The position numbers were made by a program, and so were the translations under genes. From contig QYAI01000023.1 of assembly GCA_003988855.1 (NCBI GenBank), positions 1-64,000 of the forward strand: a stretch of 64,000 bases of DNA, written 5' to 3'. This document shows, piece by piece, positions 1 through 11,574 of the stretch; the stretch's first letter is position 1, and each line of letters begins with the position of its first letter. A model generated the notes under the pieces. It did no database searches, was not told the DNA's origin, and was given only the letters and a program-made list of their open reading frames with translations. Origin of the DNA: Arachnopeziza araneosa (taxonomy: Eukaryota; Ascomycota; Leotiomycetes; Helotiales; Arachnopezizaceae).

Positions 1-1914
1 TTTATAGTTTAATTTTACTTTGTTTATAATTTTATTAATTTTATATAAACTAGTAGTAAAAAACTTGTTGCTAAGTTTTTTTATACTATAGTAAAAAGCA
101 TTTGCACTAATTTTGCATATTTGTACAAAAGTAAAAAGTAAAGTAAAAAATAAAATAAAAAATGCTTTTTTAGTTTGAAAAAGTACTAGTAGTGTTTTAG
201 TAAGCGTTATAACAAAAGTTATATTTATAATAAAAATAAAAAATTTTATATTAAACTGTTTTTTAGTACGCTTAATATTGTTTTTTTTAATAGTAAAGTT
301 TTTGCAATTTGCATTTAACTAGTAATTAAAATGCTTATGCTAAATTTGTTTAAAAAAGTAAAAAATAATAAGTTTTTTTAATTACTGCAAAATTAAAAAG
401 TATTTAAATAGCTAAATAAATTAATTATGCATAAAGTTTAAGTAAATTTTAAATTGTTTTATTTATTTAATTTCAATAATAATATTTTGTTAGCTTAAGT
501 TTAGCACAACAAAAAAGCAGTTTTAAATACAACAACTATTAATTGTTAAGTGTAGTTGTATAAACTAATTTGCTTTACTTCGAATACTTTAGTTGTATTT
601 ACAAATTAATATAAAGTAAAAAAGTTTTTGTATTTTTGTGCTTAATAATTTAAATAACTATAAAGCTAAAAGCTAATTTAAAAACAAAAACTTATTTATT
701 TTAGTGTTTGCTAAAGCATGCAACTTAACTTTATATTTATTTATACTTAAAGTAAAATTAACTAAAAATTAAGTTTTACTTATAAGCTAAAATAAGTTTA
801 GCTTTAACAAATTACATTTACGCAAACTTAAGAAAAAGTTTTTTTTTAAGTTTGCGTGTTTTTTTTTTAAGTTAAATTAAATTCGAAGTTTTCTTTTAAG
901 TTTTGTTAGTTTTTATTTTTTTTAGTATTAGTACTATTTATTATTTTAATTGCAAAAAGTAATAAACACTAATTTTTTTAATAGCTTGTTTTGCTATAAT
1001 TGTAGCAAATATATTTAGTACTAAGTGCTAGTCTAGCTTTAGTTTTAGCGTAGTTAGAAGTTTGTATAAGCTAACAAAGTAGTAATAAAATTAAATTTAA
1101 AGTTAACATATTTCTAAGTAAAAAAAGTTTTAAAGTTAACTTTTAAAATGTAAGTAAAAAATGTTTTTTAGATGTAAAAAAAATAGTTTAAAGTTAAGCA
1201 AAAACTTAAGCATTTAGTTTTACGTTTTAACGTTTTTTTTTATCTAGTATAAGCAAATTTAAAACTATTTTATCGAAGTTGCTATTTTAGTAATGCTTGT
1301 TAACTGCAAAGCTATTTTTTAACTAAGAAGTAATTTTTTTTTATATATAGTAAAACTATTTAAACTGCAGTATAGCTCTAACTATTGCTATACTGCAAAA
1401 TTAAGCTTTAAAGTTTGCAAATGTTTTATTAAAGTAGTTTTTATTACATATGCGTAAAAATTAAAAAAGATTTTAAGCGTTTTTTTTTTTATATTTAGTA
1501 GTAAAGTATGTTTTTAAAAGTTTAATTATTTCTTGTGCGTTTATAAACAGTTAGTAGTTAGCATAGTATTAAAGTTTTAAATATTTTTTAGCTAAGCTAG
1601 TTGTTGTTTTTTAAATAAAAGCTATTTGCGTAAGATTATTAGAATAATAGTTTTTATTTATACTTAGCTAATTTATTACTAATATTTTTTATTAACGAAA
1701 AGTTAAATTTGTTCTAGCATTAAGCAGTTTAATTTTTTTCGTAATTTTGCTTTTATGTAAAGAAAAAAACATTAAAAAGTGTTTAAAAGTGTTTTAGTCT
1801 ATAGTTACTAACTGTCTAGTTATTAGCTTTTAGCTTAGCATAAAAGTTTTACAAAGCTTAACAGATAGTATAAGTTAACTCTAAGTGTTTGCTTAAGCAT
1901 GTAGCTTAGCAATT
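1..1914. other. AT-rich gene-free isochore
   Basis: This stretch is extremely rich in A and T, with long homopolymer runs and frequent TA dinucleotides. No open frame of useful length appears on either strand and no gene, RNA or intact transposon is recognisable. Such tracts in filamentous ascomycetes are usually transposon graveyards mutated by repeat-induced point mutation; that origin is inferred here. The composition changes at about 1.9 kb, where readable transposon relics begin. Confidence 0.8.
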
Positions 1915-2480
1915 ATATTAGTAAGAGTTCGAAGCTGTACTATATGTTGTTCTTGTTTTTCTCTTATTGTTTCTATAAGCTTCTTGACTAAGTCAGAATT
2001 TGTAGTACTAGAGACTTCTTTCTTTTTCTGCTTGCGTTTAAGAAGTCGAGTGTAACGGCACGAACACGGATGTAGCTAGTCAAAAGGCATATAGAAGTGC
2101 GTTAATAGTCTGAGTACATTCGGTTTATAGGCTAGCTACGAAGAAAAAGAAGAATATAAGGAAAGAAAAACTACACGAGTGAGGTGTGCCTTATCTACAG
2201 TAGACTTCTCTCTAGCCCTAGTCCGAATAGACTCTGAATGTGCCCCTTATTCTTCACACTTCGGAAATAAGATCCTGTCGCCCGTGCCGTCCACACATGA
2301 CATTTGGTTCACGTGATATCCTGCTCATCACATCGAGTACGCTTCGAGTCTGGATTTGCTTCCGAAGATTCTTCTGCTGATTTAGTCCGAGTGCTTGGCG
2401 GTAAAGGAAGTAAGGTAGAGTTTTTCGTAGGTAGAGGCAGTTTCGATGCGCCGCCTGAACGAGTAAGAGCTAACATTGTC
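1915..2480 (-). pseudogene. pogo-like transposase C-terminal remnant, split by an LTR
   Basis: On the minus strand a frame runs open from about 2480 to 2333. After skipping the LTR at 2051-2332 and one copy of its 5-bp target duplication, it continues without a frame break from 2045 to a stop near 1915. The encoded tail is basic (motif KRKQKKKE) followed by a charged helical stretch rich in K, E and Q, like the C-terminal tails of fungal pogo/Fot1-type transposases. The catalytic DDE core is not recognisable here. The family is inferred mainly from the N-terminal fragment at 3134-3310. Confidence 0.5.
2051..2332. mobile_element. Solo LTR with 5-bp target site duplication
   Basis: A 282-bp unit begins TGTAACGGCACG and ends CTCATCACA, so it has the TG...CA ends of a long terminal repeat. 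It is flanked on both sides by TCGAG (2046-2050 and 2333-2337), a perfect 5-bp target site duplication. No internal retrotransposon sequence adjoins it, so it is a solo LTR left by LTR-LTR recombination. It interrupts the transposase-like minus-strand frame. A second copy lies at 2852-3133. The superfamily cannot be told from the LTR alone. Confidence 0.85.
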
Positions 2481-2700
2481 AGAAGAATTCGTAAGGTAGT
2501 CGGAAAGTATTCGATATGTCGCGAGAAGTATGTATTAGAGAAGAAGAAAGTTTCCGAATAATCTTACAGTTAGATCGACTAAGCTTTTATTTACAGTTTT
2601 CTCTGTGTAAAGAAAGCAATTAAAAGTCTTAGTACTTCTATAACGTCTACACAAGACGGTTTTACTAGTTGCTTTAGTGCTAGTATCACACTCTGATACT

Positions 2701-2838
2701 ACTAGTTGTCTGCAAGGTCTTTAAGATCGCAGCTATATAAGATAGTGCACGACTAAAGTCTGAATTAGTTAAGAATTAGTTCTGAAGTTATTCTTCTCTG
2801 AAGAGATATTGTAACAGGCCGTCCTCGGCAGTTTTGAT
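2701..2838. repeat. Dispersed repeat, less mutated copy
   Basis: About 138 bp beginning ACTAGTTGTCTGC are recognisably similar to 13947-14087. The two copies keep the same length and order, and most differences are C/T or G/A. This copy retains more C and G, for example GGCCGTCCTCGGCAG near its end. It sits just upstream of the second LTR. The element type is unknown. Confidence 0.65.
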
Positions 2839-2851
2839 ACTTTTCTTTTTA

Positions 2852-3133
2852 TGTAACGGCACGAACACGGATGTAGCTAGTCAAGAGGCATATAAGAGTG
2901 CGTTAATAGTCTGAGTACATTCGGTTTATAGGCTAGCTACGAAGGAAAAGAAGAGTATGAAAAAAGAAAAACTACACGAGTAAGGTGTGCCTTATCTACA
3001 GTAGACTTCTCTCTGGCCCTAGTCCGAATAGACTCTAAATATGCCCCTTATTCTCCACACTTCGGAAATAAGATCCTGTCGCCCGTGCCGTCCACACATG
3101 ACAATCGGTTCACGTGATATCCTGCTCATCACA
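2852..3133. mobile_element. Second LTR copy without target duplication
   Basis: This 282-bp unit is nearly identical to 2051-2332 and has the same orientation, TG start and CA end. The 5 bp before it (TTTTA) and after it (AGTAC) do not match, so it has no target duplication. It directly abuts the transposase N-terminal remnant that starts at 3134. Either recombination removed one flank, or the pair 2051-3133 is a rearranged product. Confidence 0.8.
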
Positions 3134-3310
3134 AGTACAGTATTTAAGTATTACTTGCTCGTCCTCTCTAAATAAGATCCGATTATTGCTACCTTGCGTA
3201 TTATACAAGCCTTTGCTATTGCGCTTCTTAGTTTGAAGTCGCTTTAAGGCCATTCGAATCGTATAGACGTATTGAGCAATACCGTAGATTCGAGCGGCAG
3301 TGATAGGCTA
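3134..3310 (-). pseudogene. pogo-like transposase N-terminal (HTH) remnant
   Basis: The minus-strand translation contains TAARIYGIAQ, then a basic stretch (MALKRLQTKKRN) and later FREDEQVIL. This matches the layout of the psq-type helix-turn-helix at the N terminus of fungal pogo/Fot1 transposases, where 'AARIYG' and 'EEQ' motifs are typical. An in-frame TAG lies just upstream of the first motif, and the frame is cut at 3133 by the LTR. It is a dead fragment. Confidence 0.6.
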
Positions 3311-4731
3311 CTTATTAGCGTCCTCTGGCAGGCTATCTGTCACAAGTTGGACCCGGTAGTCAGGACCTAGGCCTGAGAGCCTAGGCAGGAACTGAGGCAG
3401 CACCCGAAGCTGACTATTGACAGAGACTATTGAAAGAAGACCGTGCGACAGGAACTGTGTTGGCTGTTCCTCTCGTACGAAGGGTATATGTAGAAAGCTT
3501 CAAGCACTTGGTGCTCTTCAGCTTTACCTTCTCGAAATAACAGATTCATCATTCACGTGTTCTGACCGTGCAATCGTGAACCCTTACACTATCTAGCCAT
3601 TCTACAACTTCTTGAATCTTTCGTTTATTCTCTAGAGATATTTTTATTTTTGTGATTAAGTTGGCGGTAAAATAGGTAAAGAGTTGTGTGTTCAGTATTA
3701 ATTTACTAGCAAACTTTGAATTTCCAGCTCTTACATTCGCTTGCGGGTTCACATTTGCTTTCGCTGCCAACAAGCGAAGCGCAGTGGGCGGGGAACCGGC
3801 TATTAAGTGAGAGAAGCGAGATAGGGACGTAAGGTAACCAGAACACCTGACTATGTAGCCACCTCGGCTTGTATTTTCTGTTGAACTTTAATCAGACTAT
3901 ATAAATGAGAAAGATGAATGAAACCCCTAAAGAAAAAGGGATAACTTGAGAAGCACTGATTTATTCATTACAGTTGTCTGAGGTACTAGGCTGACAGAAA
4001 CGAGCTTAATTTATCGTGACTTGAAGATTTTACAAATTTTTAGATTCAACATCCTACCACGATATAGTTCTACTTCGAAGCATGCTATCCTTATTTGTTA
4101 AAGCTCTTGTTCTACATCATAGTAAGTGCAGGTGCGATCAAGTACGTAAGTTCACGGGATCGTTACCTCGGGAGTAATCTTTATGAGTTACGTTCCTTGA
4201 ATGCATAGGTTATTTATCTGCAGTAGAAACTGAGTAACATCTGAAGTCATATGAGGTATTATCGGAATATTATTTGGTCCTTATTCCGTTATTATTTACC
4301 GACATGGCTAACGGCTTCGATTAGCCTGGCTGCAGAACGGGTAAATACCCCGCTGCTGGATTTCAATATTAACCAATTATTGATCTCCATTTTATACTGA
4401 AAGTTATTTAAAAACTTGAGTTTAAGTTTGCGTTCTGCAACGACGCAGCGTAAGCTCTGCCTTTAATCAAAAACACGTACAAGTCAAGTACGTATGAAGT
4501 GATACATAATTGGGAACAATCTTTCTGTTTAAATACCTCATCGAAGATCTATTTTCTCGATATCAGATTGATAATATTTACTATGGTCTCTGAGAAACTT
4601 CAAGCATCGGAATAAGTGGTACTGTAGTCGAAGATTTTTTGTGTTGTTATTATTGAGCTCATTCGAAAAAGAAAAAAAAGATCCAAACACAGAATCGTGT
4701 TGTGATCAAAATCCCTATACCGAACGGAGTC
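3311..4731. other. Intergenic tract with no recognisable gene
   Basis: About 1.4 kb of mixed composition. The longest frame (minus strand, 3549-3773, 74 codons) has no recognisable motif and no splice context. A short GC-richer patch at 3770-3860 may be another old repeat. The last few hundred bases should contain the promoter of the secreted-protein gene starting at 4732. Confidence 0.5.
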
Positions 4732-7546
4732 ATGAATCTCCAAGTCTCTTTCGTCCTATTTTTACTCTTTCTAATCCTGGAAGTCTTATGCCGGAAGGAA
4801 ATTGGGTACGTGAACCCTAAATTGTACCCTGTCTGCAGTATAATTTTATCAATTGCATGGATTGATAGGCAATATTTCAATAGACGGATAACTCACCATT
4901 ACATAGAAGTCATCTTGTTGACCACAAAGCCTTTAGCCACGGAAATAATTGGAACAAAACCAAGGACTTGTTTCCAAGGACTTCTGGGGTCAATGAACAG
5001 CGGCGAAGAGCAGTCAATTCGTCAGTCACAGCGCCAAGTCCTTGCACGGATAGTCGTTTTGAAAGTCCAGTGTATAAATTAGCAGATCCCAAGTTCCAGG
5101 TAACCTTTTCCACCAGCCAAATCCTACCACTCTTCGAGCTATTCTTCCGGCTTGAAGATGTCGCCAATAACTATACAATGAATTGTACCTTCGGTCCTAT
5201 CGATGTGATTTACGATATATTCTGGGAATATTCTAAATGTGTCCCTGAAAACGAACCTGATATAGATATATTCACAAATCGATTTTTGCTTCAGTACGGT
5301 GCAAACTACACTCAACACCTCTATATTTCACAAATTTGGGTTTGTGATCCGAAGAATGGCTCATTTCCGTAAGTTAACTACCTTGATTCGATCAGAAGTG
5401 TTTGTTAACTTTTATTGCTTGTTTAGTCTCATGTACGAAGCAGAGGCAGACACATTTGTCCTAGGCACTTGTCCATTCGAAGATGGTAAACAGCAAAATA
5501 TACCATTCCCGTGTAATATCACTACACAGTTTCCCATCACTCTCAATGACGTGACTTGGAAAGAGCCGGTACACTCAACGAGGCTGGTTCCTGATCCGTC
5601 TGTGTCTCCACCGATAGAGGCTCTTTCTCCTCCATTTCCCTCTCAAGACTGTACTGATAGATCATTCGCTTATCCAAACTGGATAGTGACAAATCTCACA
5701 TATGTACCACCCTCGAGTGGAGACATGATATCGGCAAAGAATCTCAACTTCACCCTGACGAGCCAAGCAACAAGAGTTACGGCATCATGCATAGGGACAA
5801 GCCTACACAACTCTGTTGAAGGCAACATTGATGCAACATGCGACACTACATCACAATCTCAAGATACTTATCAAAGCAACTCGATATTTCATGATGTGAG
5901 GTTTGCAGTGTCAAACAATTCGATATTCATAGCGCAATCCTGGCTGTGTGGTGATGCTCAAGGAAACCACTCGTATGATCCCCAATCTTGACGCTCTTAC
6001 TGTAGTTTAAAATTCCGAAGAAATTGGCTAATAATTTCCGATTCTTAGAATTGCGTTTGAGGCTGATGGAGAAGGGCAAATAGCTCTCACATGCCCTGCT
6101 GATGCAAGTTTGCCATGCTCTGCAAACCAAGCTATACTTTATGGAACCGTACACAAGCCTGTGTCTCTCACTCCCTTACCAATTCCAGCGCCACCAAATG
6201 CAGACTATCCGGGTTGTACGAGTAGCTCGCCCTCTCCAGTGTGGTGGATAAACAACCTTGTGTATCTCCGGACATGGTTCGGCGAGCAAGCTGGGTATTG
6301 GGACTCTTACGATCGTAGCCTGAAACTGGAGCTGCTTAACAGTGCGAATAACTACACCCAATCTTGCACAATCACTGATTCAAAGCTTGATGGGCCCAGT
6401 ACGGACTGGTTTCGGTGCTTTCCTGATCTTCAGCATAATGTCCCGCAGTATCAGCTTGAGACTTGGATTCAGTTCAATGAGGCAACTGGATATTTCGCGA
6501 TCAATCAGACATGGTACTGTAACGACACAGATCCATTGACGCCGTAAGTATTTTCTAACAATCGTTACTTTTTTTGCTCCCTCTTCTCTGATTTAAACCG
6601 CGTTTACAAGTTGTGTAGAGTTTTAAAGGGAATTTTTAGCTAACATTGTCTTCTTGTCTCTAAATTTTAGACTTAGCTTTACTGGCTACGGTTCAACCAG
6701 ATTAGATGACGCTTCCTGCGGTTGGACAAACACCAGCGTCCACATCGATACCTGCAACCCCGTCTCATTTGCTCCATCACCATGCGATCCACACTGGGAT
6801 ATTCGATGGTGCATCAGCAATTCCACCTTTTTCCCATCACTCGTCGACGGGAGAATTGTAAACCAAACGACACTCCCTCCAGACGCTCTAACGGACCCAG
6901 ATCCAAGCGGTTATAGCTGTATTGCGGCATCCGCTACCTACCCCGTGTATTGGAGCTTTGAGAATTGGTATGTTCAAGAAATATGGATAGATCAGTTCCG
7001 ACCCAATAGGTCGCGGGTCAATGTCGGCTTGTCTCTCTGGAACTCGGCGCTTGCTGGGCGGCCAGGTGGTGGGGTTGTTACCGATATTGGCGGTGGTGGG
7101 TTTGATGTCATGACGCCATATCTGGGAAATGATGATCCATCAGAGGTATGGAGCAATTGGAAACGAGAGTTTGTCAATGATTTAGGCTGGAACCTGCGTT
7201 TTGATCCCGCGGTTGGGTATATGGAGCTGAATCAGAGCTGGTATTGTGATGATAAAGACTGGGAGCACCCGTAAGTACATGTTTCCAATGCTTTTATAGC
7301 CTTTAAGCGTTGTGGACTTTTTCTTGCAAAAAGTGACCTACTAAGAAGGGCTGCTTATGGAATTTTAGGATTATCTTCAACGCAATTTGGAACGGGTACC
7401 TCCCCATGAATTGCAGCTTCACCCGGGCTTCCGGAGATCCGCGGTGGACCGACTCTGTCGACTGTAACCTCAAAGGTGGCGAAGTGTCGGTCAGGCCTTC
7501 AGTGAGTTGGTATAAGTCCAACGCAACGATTCCTGATCCTTCTTAA
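4732..7546 (+). CDS. Secreted protein built from exon-sized repeated modules
   Basis: The model has exons 4732-4809, 4884-5368, 5427-5972, 6049-6543, 6671-7270 and 7369-7546, giving 793 residues with no frame break. The first exon gives a signal-peptide-like start (MNLQVSFVLFLLFLILEVLC). Exons 2-5 each encode one module of about 165-200 residues ending in a shared motif: QIWVC, QSWLC, QTWYC and QSWYC, followed a few residues later by the splice site. The last exon has a shorter unit whose Cys in SWYK is missing. Every junction between modules is in phase 2, usually CC|GTAAG. Many N-glycosylation sequons (NYT, NCT, NQT, NQS) fit an extracellular protein. I do not recognise the family and no enzymatic motif is visible. 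The start exon is the least certain part. The gene may originally have continued into the membrane segment at 7988-8772. Confidence 0.7.
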
Positions 7547-7987
7547 CCCTAAGATGAAACAAATTATGCCATTTTTTGTGCTCAAGAGATCTCATACAGC
7601 TAATGGGGACCGATGCACCATGAAGAGCCTGAGGAATTGCTACGTGTTTTCTTAAGGCTAGGTACACACGCAGCGCAGCTACGGAATTGGATCAAATCTT
7701 CACAAATAACCTTGAAGTGATTCATCTTCAAAGCTCGTGGTGGAACGCCGTGACTTCTCATTATCCACATACAGAAAGTTTGAGCAGATTATCTAGACTC
7801 CCTACGAATCTGGGGAGTCTATTTTCAGTATTCCACCACGTGACTTGGTTCTAAAAGACTGAACTTGTCTACATCTAATCCACTACAAGCTCCGTCATCC
7901 GCTTGCACAGTTTCTTCAATACTTCGGTTGCTACAAGTGTACTTATCTATCTCTCAATAATAATCGAGGCAGATAACATGTGATATT
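7547..7987. other. Intergenic tract
   Basis: No coding signal is seen between the stop of the modular secreted gene and the membrane-protein frame. If both belong to one locus, this stretch would hold introns or lost exons. Confidence 0.4.
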
Positions 7988-8772
7988 TTGTGGAGGTCGG
8001 CTATTCTGCCAAAGGCGGTGAGAGACAGCTCATGGATGCGCCTTGGCCTTCACACCTTCAGAACCAGCTTAGCTTCACACCTATCACTCATGTATCCTAT
8101 GGTGATGCTTCAGATATTCGACAAATCCGAGCAATCAGAAGATATTGAGGAACCCAATGGAAATCCCGCAAATTATCGACTATTTCTCTTCTGCGGCTGT
8201 TGGTTGCCGTTCTTCTACACTTTCGTTTCGCGAATGATCGGTGATTTTGCCCCCAGTCAGGTTGGCACCGGAGCTGGTGGAGGGGGAACTACAATTATTA
8301 CAGACCAGGAATGGCAAGGCTTAACTAATCTGTGTCTTTCTGGAATAGATTATTTGAGCTCAACAGAAGAAACCACGTTGACCAGGTTTGGTGCGGCTGG
8401 TACAGTTCTCATTGCTGGATACGGCCTTCTCTCTCTGCTATGGTTCATCATTTCTAGAATCAAGATATTTCAACCGCGACTCAAAATCATCCAGAAGAGA
8501 TTATCTACGATTTCAGTGAGCGCGTAGTTAACATGAGAAAATTAATATTCTTTTTCATAGTCATACCTATCCTGACGGTACCACAAGTCTGGGGTGTGTT
8601 GCGGCTGAGGGGAATGCAAGAAGCAATTGCCGAGGCGACAAGTAACGTGTATGTTGATAATCAGTGGACTTTCGGCCAGGTCATTGCTGTCATGCTGTTT
8701 GTGCTGGTTCTTGTGGAGATGGCCTATCAGTTGATACATGAGCCAAAAGAGGCTGAAAAGAGTTTGAAGTGA
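7988..8772 (+). CDS. Multi-pass membrane protein, probably C-terminal part of a larger gene
   Basis: Two frames abut: 7988-8527 (179 codons) and 8533-8772 (79 codons). The first has hydrophobic segments around FLFCGCWLPFFYTFVS and VLIAGYGLLSLLWFII. The second has KLIFFFIVIPILTV and FGQVIAVMLFVLVLVEMAY, the latter resembling the last membrane helix of large uncharacterised fungal membrane proteins. A good donor (GTGAGC at 8516) and an acceptor (CATAG ending 8560) exist, but joining them does not restore the frame. The exact splice is unresolved, or there is a frameshift. It follows the modular secreted gene on the same strand and could be its former membrane anchor. Function unknown. Confidence 0.5.
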
Positions 8773-9764
8773 ACGCGAAGAAATAATAGTTTTATAAGCG
8801 ACTTTAGAAGTGGATAGAGTATTTTATGGCATGGTTTTCACAAGGCGACGCAATATTGAGCGCAGTGGCAGGACAGTAGTGGCCATCTAAAGAGAACAAT
8901 CACGCCTAAATATCCAGGTAAAATCCTACAGCCAATTTAATTTGGCTTTGAGATACGAAAATAGTGAAATGATTGTAACTCCATACCTATTTTAGAGAAA
9001 ACGAGTTTACCAGATCGTAGTCTTCTCTGGACACGAAACCTATTGATAGAGCACAACTCTGTATTGGGAGCCTCAAAAAGGTGATTTGAAGCTAGGTTGA
9101 GGTTAGAATGTAGTTAAATATTATTCATTTCGTTTATATTGCACCTGTCTAGTTCCTTTCAACGTTTTGAAGCTAAGATTAAATCCTCGCCTACTTCTCA
9201 CGTGAGATACACGTGACCTCTTTGGCCGTTTCCGTCAATATTTGCTGGACCCTCATGAAATAAAATGCTTGTATTTCTTCATCTTACAAAATATTCCTCC
9301 ATCCCGCCTGACTACATCTTTGGACGATGAGTGAAAAGCATGATCTTCTACCTCGACCCTGTACATCTAATTCAGTTGCCCCCTCGCTTGCCTCTTCCAT
9401 CCAAAGACACAAACTTCTAATGTACAGCTTCTTCTCAATCATGCTACTCTCCTCTACTATTCTGATATAAATCCTGATCCGTAACCTCCTCTGGCGCAAG
9501 CTTGACTCAGGCTTTGACTTTTTGTTCCTGCTTTCGTGGTGCTGACATGACTCAAGGAGATGGTGCCCGTGAGTGGATATTTGAACATTGTTGAGAAATT
9601 GATGTCTATAATGATGCTGGTTTCTGAAAAGAGTACACCAACAGTGCTGTGGTGGTTGGATAATTGAATTTATTTGCCTTGTGTCTTTGGTAGGGCATGG
9701 ATTCGAGAATCATAAGTATCCCTGAAAAAGGAGGCCTCCGAGGACTACGATATGGAACCGCAGT
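8773..9764. other. Intergenic tract
   Basis: About 1 kb of AT-rich sequence between convergent gene ends. It contains CACGTGA-type palindromic words near 9198-9215 but no gene that can be supported. The minus-strand frame at 9284-9499 looks non-coding. Confidence 0.5.
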
Positions 9765-11574
9765 CTACGTTGGCCAATTGACGGTTGGATGGAGTCTATG
9801 ATATCCGAGACAAGTGTATCCTGAGATGATACACTCGAGACAGATATCAAACTCACCATTCGCACAGGAGCAGCAATCTAAGACCGTGAGACGATGATTG
9901 ACAAATAGCGTCTCAAAATGAGAATTGGAGGGATAATGTACTCACGGAAATGAAGTCCTCTGATGACTTTGCCACAACCATATCGATCACACCGCAACGA
10001 TGTCGCAGCTTCAGCGAGTCTGTTACAGCAGTTGGAAGGCCGACTCCTTCGAGGAGAGCTTGTAACTCGGTGGGCCGGGCCATCGTCCATGCAGTGATCA
10101 CCTCTTTGCCAGCATGATTCACAAATCTGTAAGACGCAGGTATGGCACTCTGCAAATCTCGTCAGTTCTCGCGCAACTCAGTTGAAGGCGGGCAGGGATG
10201 GAAGAACTTGCGTCGATATCCGCCAAACCTAATCAACTGAAAACATCGGTCACACCAATTTATGAAATCGGGCGTCTGATTCTCAAAGGCATAGGTATAT
10301 GCCCTCACAGTCCATCTCGAGCACGCTTCAAAAAACACATCGCGCTGGATCCTCATCTCTCCTCGATATCTTTCCGCGAGCGTATTCTTCGCAATCATCT
10401 CTCGCCTCTTCCTGTTCTTCTCTGCTCTTTCTCTCCGGGCGGCTTCCATTTGTCTCTGTTCTCGAGCAAGCTGCTCTTTCCGTAACTGCATCTCCTTCAC
10501 TCTCTGTCTTTCTTTTTCTGCTTCTCGCGCTGCGTGGATCGCCCGTTTTCTTTGCTCTTCAAGCTTCTCCTGTTGAAGACGCTGCTCTGCTCGTTGCTTC
10601 GCTTCGACAAGCTCTCTCTGAAGTTTAAGCGCAGCCTCTTGACGGGCCAGTTCTTCGGCCAATTTACGCTTGTTTTCCTCTGCTCGAAATCTCACTTTGG
10701 CTTGGGCAAGCTCCTCCATAGCTTCCTTTTGCTGTTGGTGCTCTTCCTGAAGTCTTGCCAACTCTTGGTTGAGTTTTTGACCTGCTGCCGTATCTGACAA
10801 CTTCTTTCCCTCCTCTGCCATTTCTCTCTGAATTTGCAGTGCAACCTCTCGTTTGCCGGCCAGCTGCAAAAGAATTTCCTTTGACTTGGCGTAATCTTGT
10901 ATTCTGATAACTTTCGATCCATTTCTTTTCATGCCTCCCCAGAATTGCGGCGTCTGGCAGAGCTCATTTTCCCTTCGAACGCCTGCGTCCTCTTCAACCA
11001 GATCCCAAAACGTACTTGCAAGAACTACATTTTCGAATGTTTCCGATCCACATAGCTTTTGCATAATGGTCAGATTTAGGAGAGAAGAGCCTTCCATCCG
11101 AGGTTGGTTGATGGGATGCAGATAAATGACGCCTGTGATCTTTTTCCCTTGCTTATATTTGGTTGCTAGCCAATCGGTAATCTCCTTCAGAATCTCCTCA
11201 TCGTCGCGGAATGTGTCGTTAAATCCGGGTGTGTCAACAAGCATGAACTTTACGGATTCGATGGTAGTATGAAAGGCCCGCACCGTTTCGGTCTCTGACG
11301 AAGCCCACAGTCAGTTCAGGAAATTTTGAGCTGGGAGCCAGTTCCAGCAAGAAAACAGACCTGAGCACAGCCCATGCCCCACCTCGACATAGTCGTGATT
11401 CGTGATAGCTCTGATGAATGAACTCTTCCCAGAGCCTGTCACCCCAAGGAAGATGATGATTCTTTCGTCTTTGGATGTCGAATCCAGCGACGGCGATCCG
11501 ATTTGTTGGACCGTTGCTTCCTGGGCAGGCGCCTTGAGGGGCCGCGAACTGAGTCGTTTTGCGAACCAAGACAT
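9765..11574 (-). CDS. P-loop GTPase with coiled coil and C-terminal zinc-finger-like units
   Basis: The model has exons 11574-11361, 11294-10208 (alternative end 10229), 10157-9946 and 9877-9765, giving about 541 residues. The Walker A/G1 motif is GVTGSGKSSF and the G3 motif is DTPGFNDT, as in AIG1/septin-like small GTPases. A switch from G domain to a long E/K/R/Q-rich coiled coil follows. The C terminus is cysteine-rich. One unit spans CDRCFQLIR, ECHTC, QICESC and GDHC; a second spans CDRYGCGKVIRG, CCSCANGEFDICLEC and GYTC..H. This resembles ZZ-like fingers found in fungal proteins. A contiguous frame stops at 10162, but splicing out about 50 bp restores the first zinc-finger unit, so that stop is probably intronic. 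The donor (GTTCTT or GTTTGG) is weak and not certain. An in-frame upstream ATG at 11685 is possible. It is divergent from the related GTPase at 12065. Confidence 0.75.

Noticed and set aside
10162..11283. Minus-strand GTPase frame ending at 10162 as the natural C terminus
   Set aside because: Coding-like Cys-rich sequence continues beyond it in another frame, and a short splice rejoins it in phase. The stop is more likely inside an intron.
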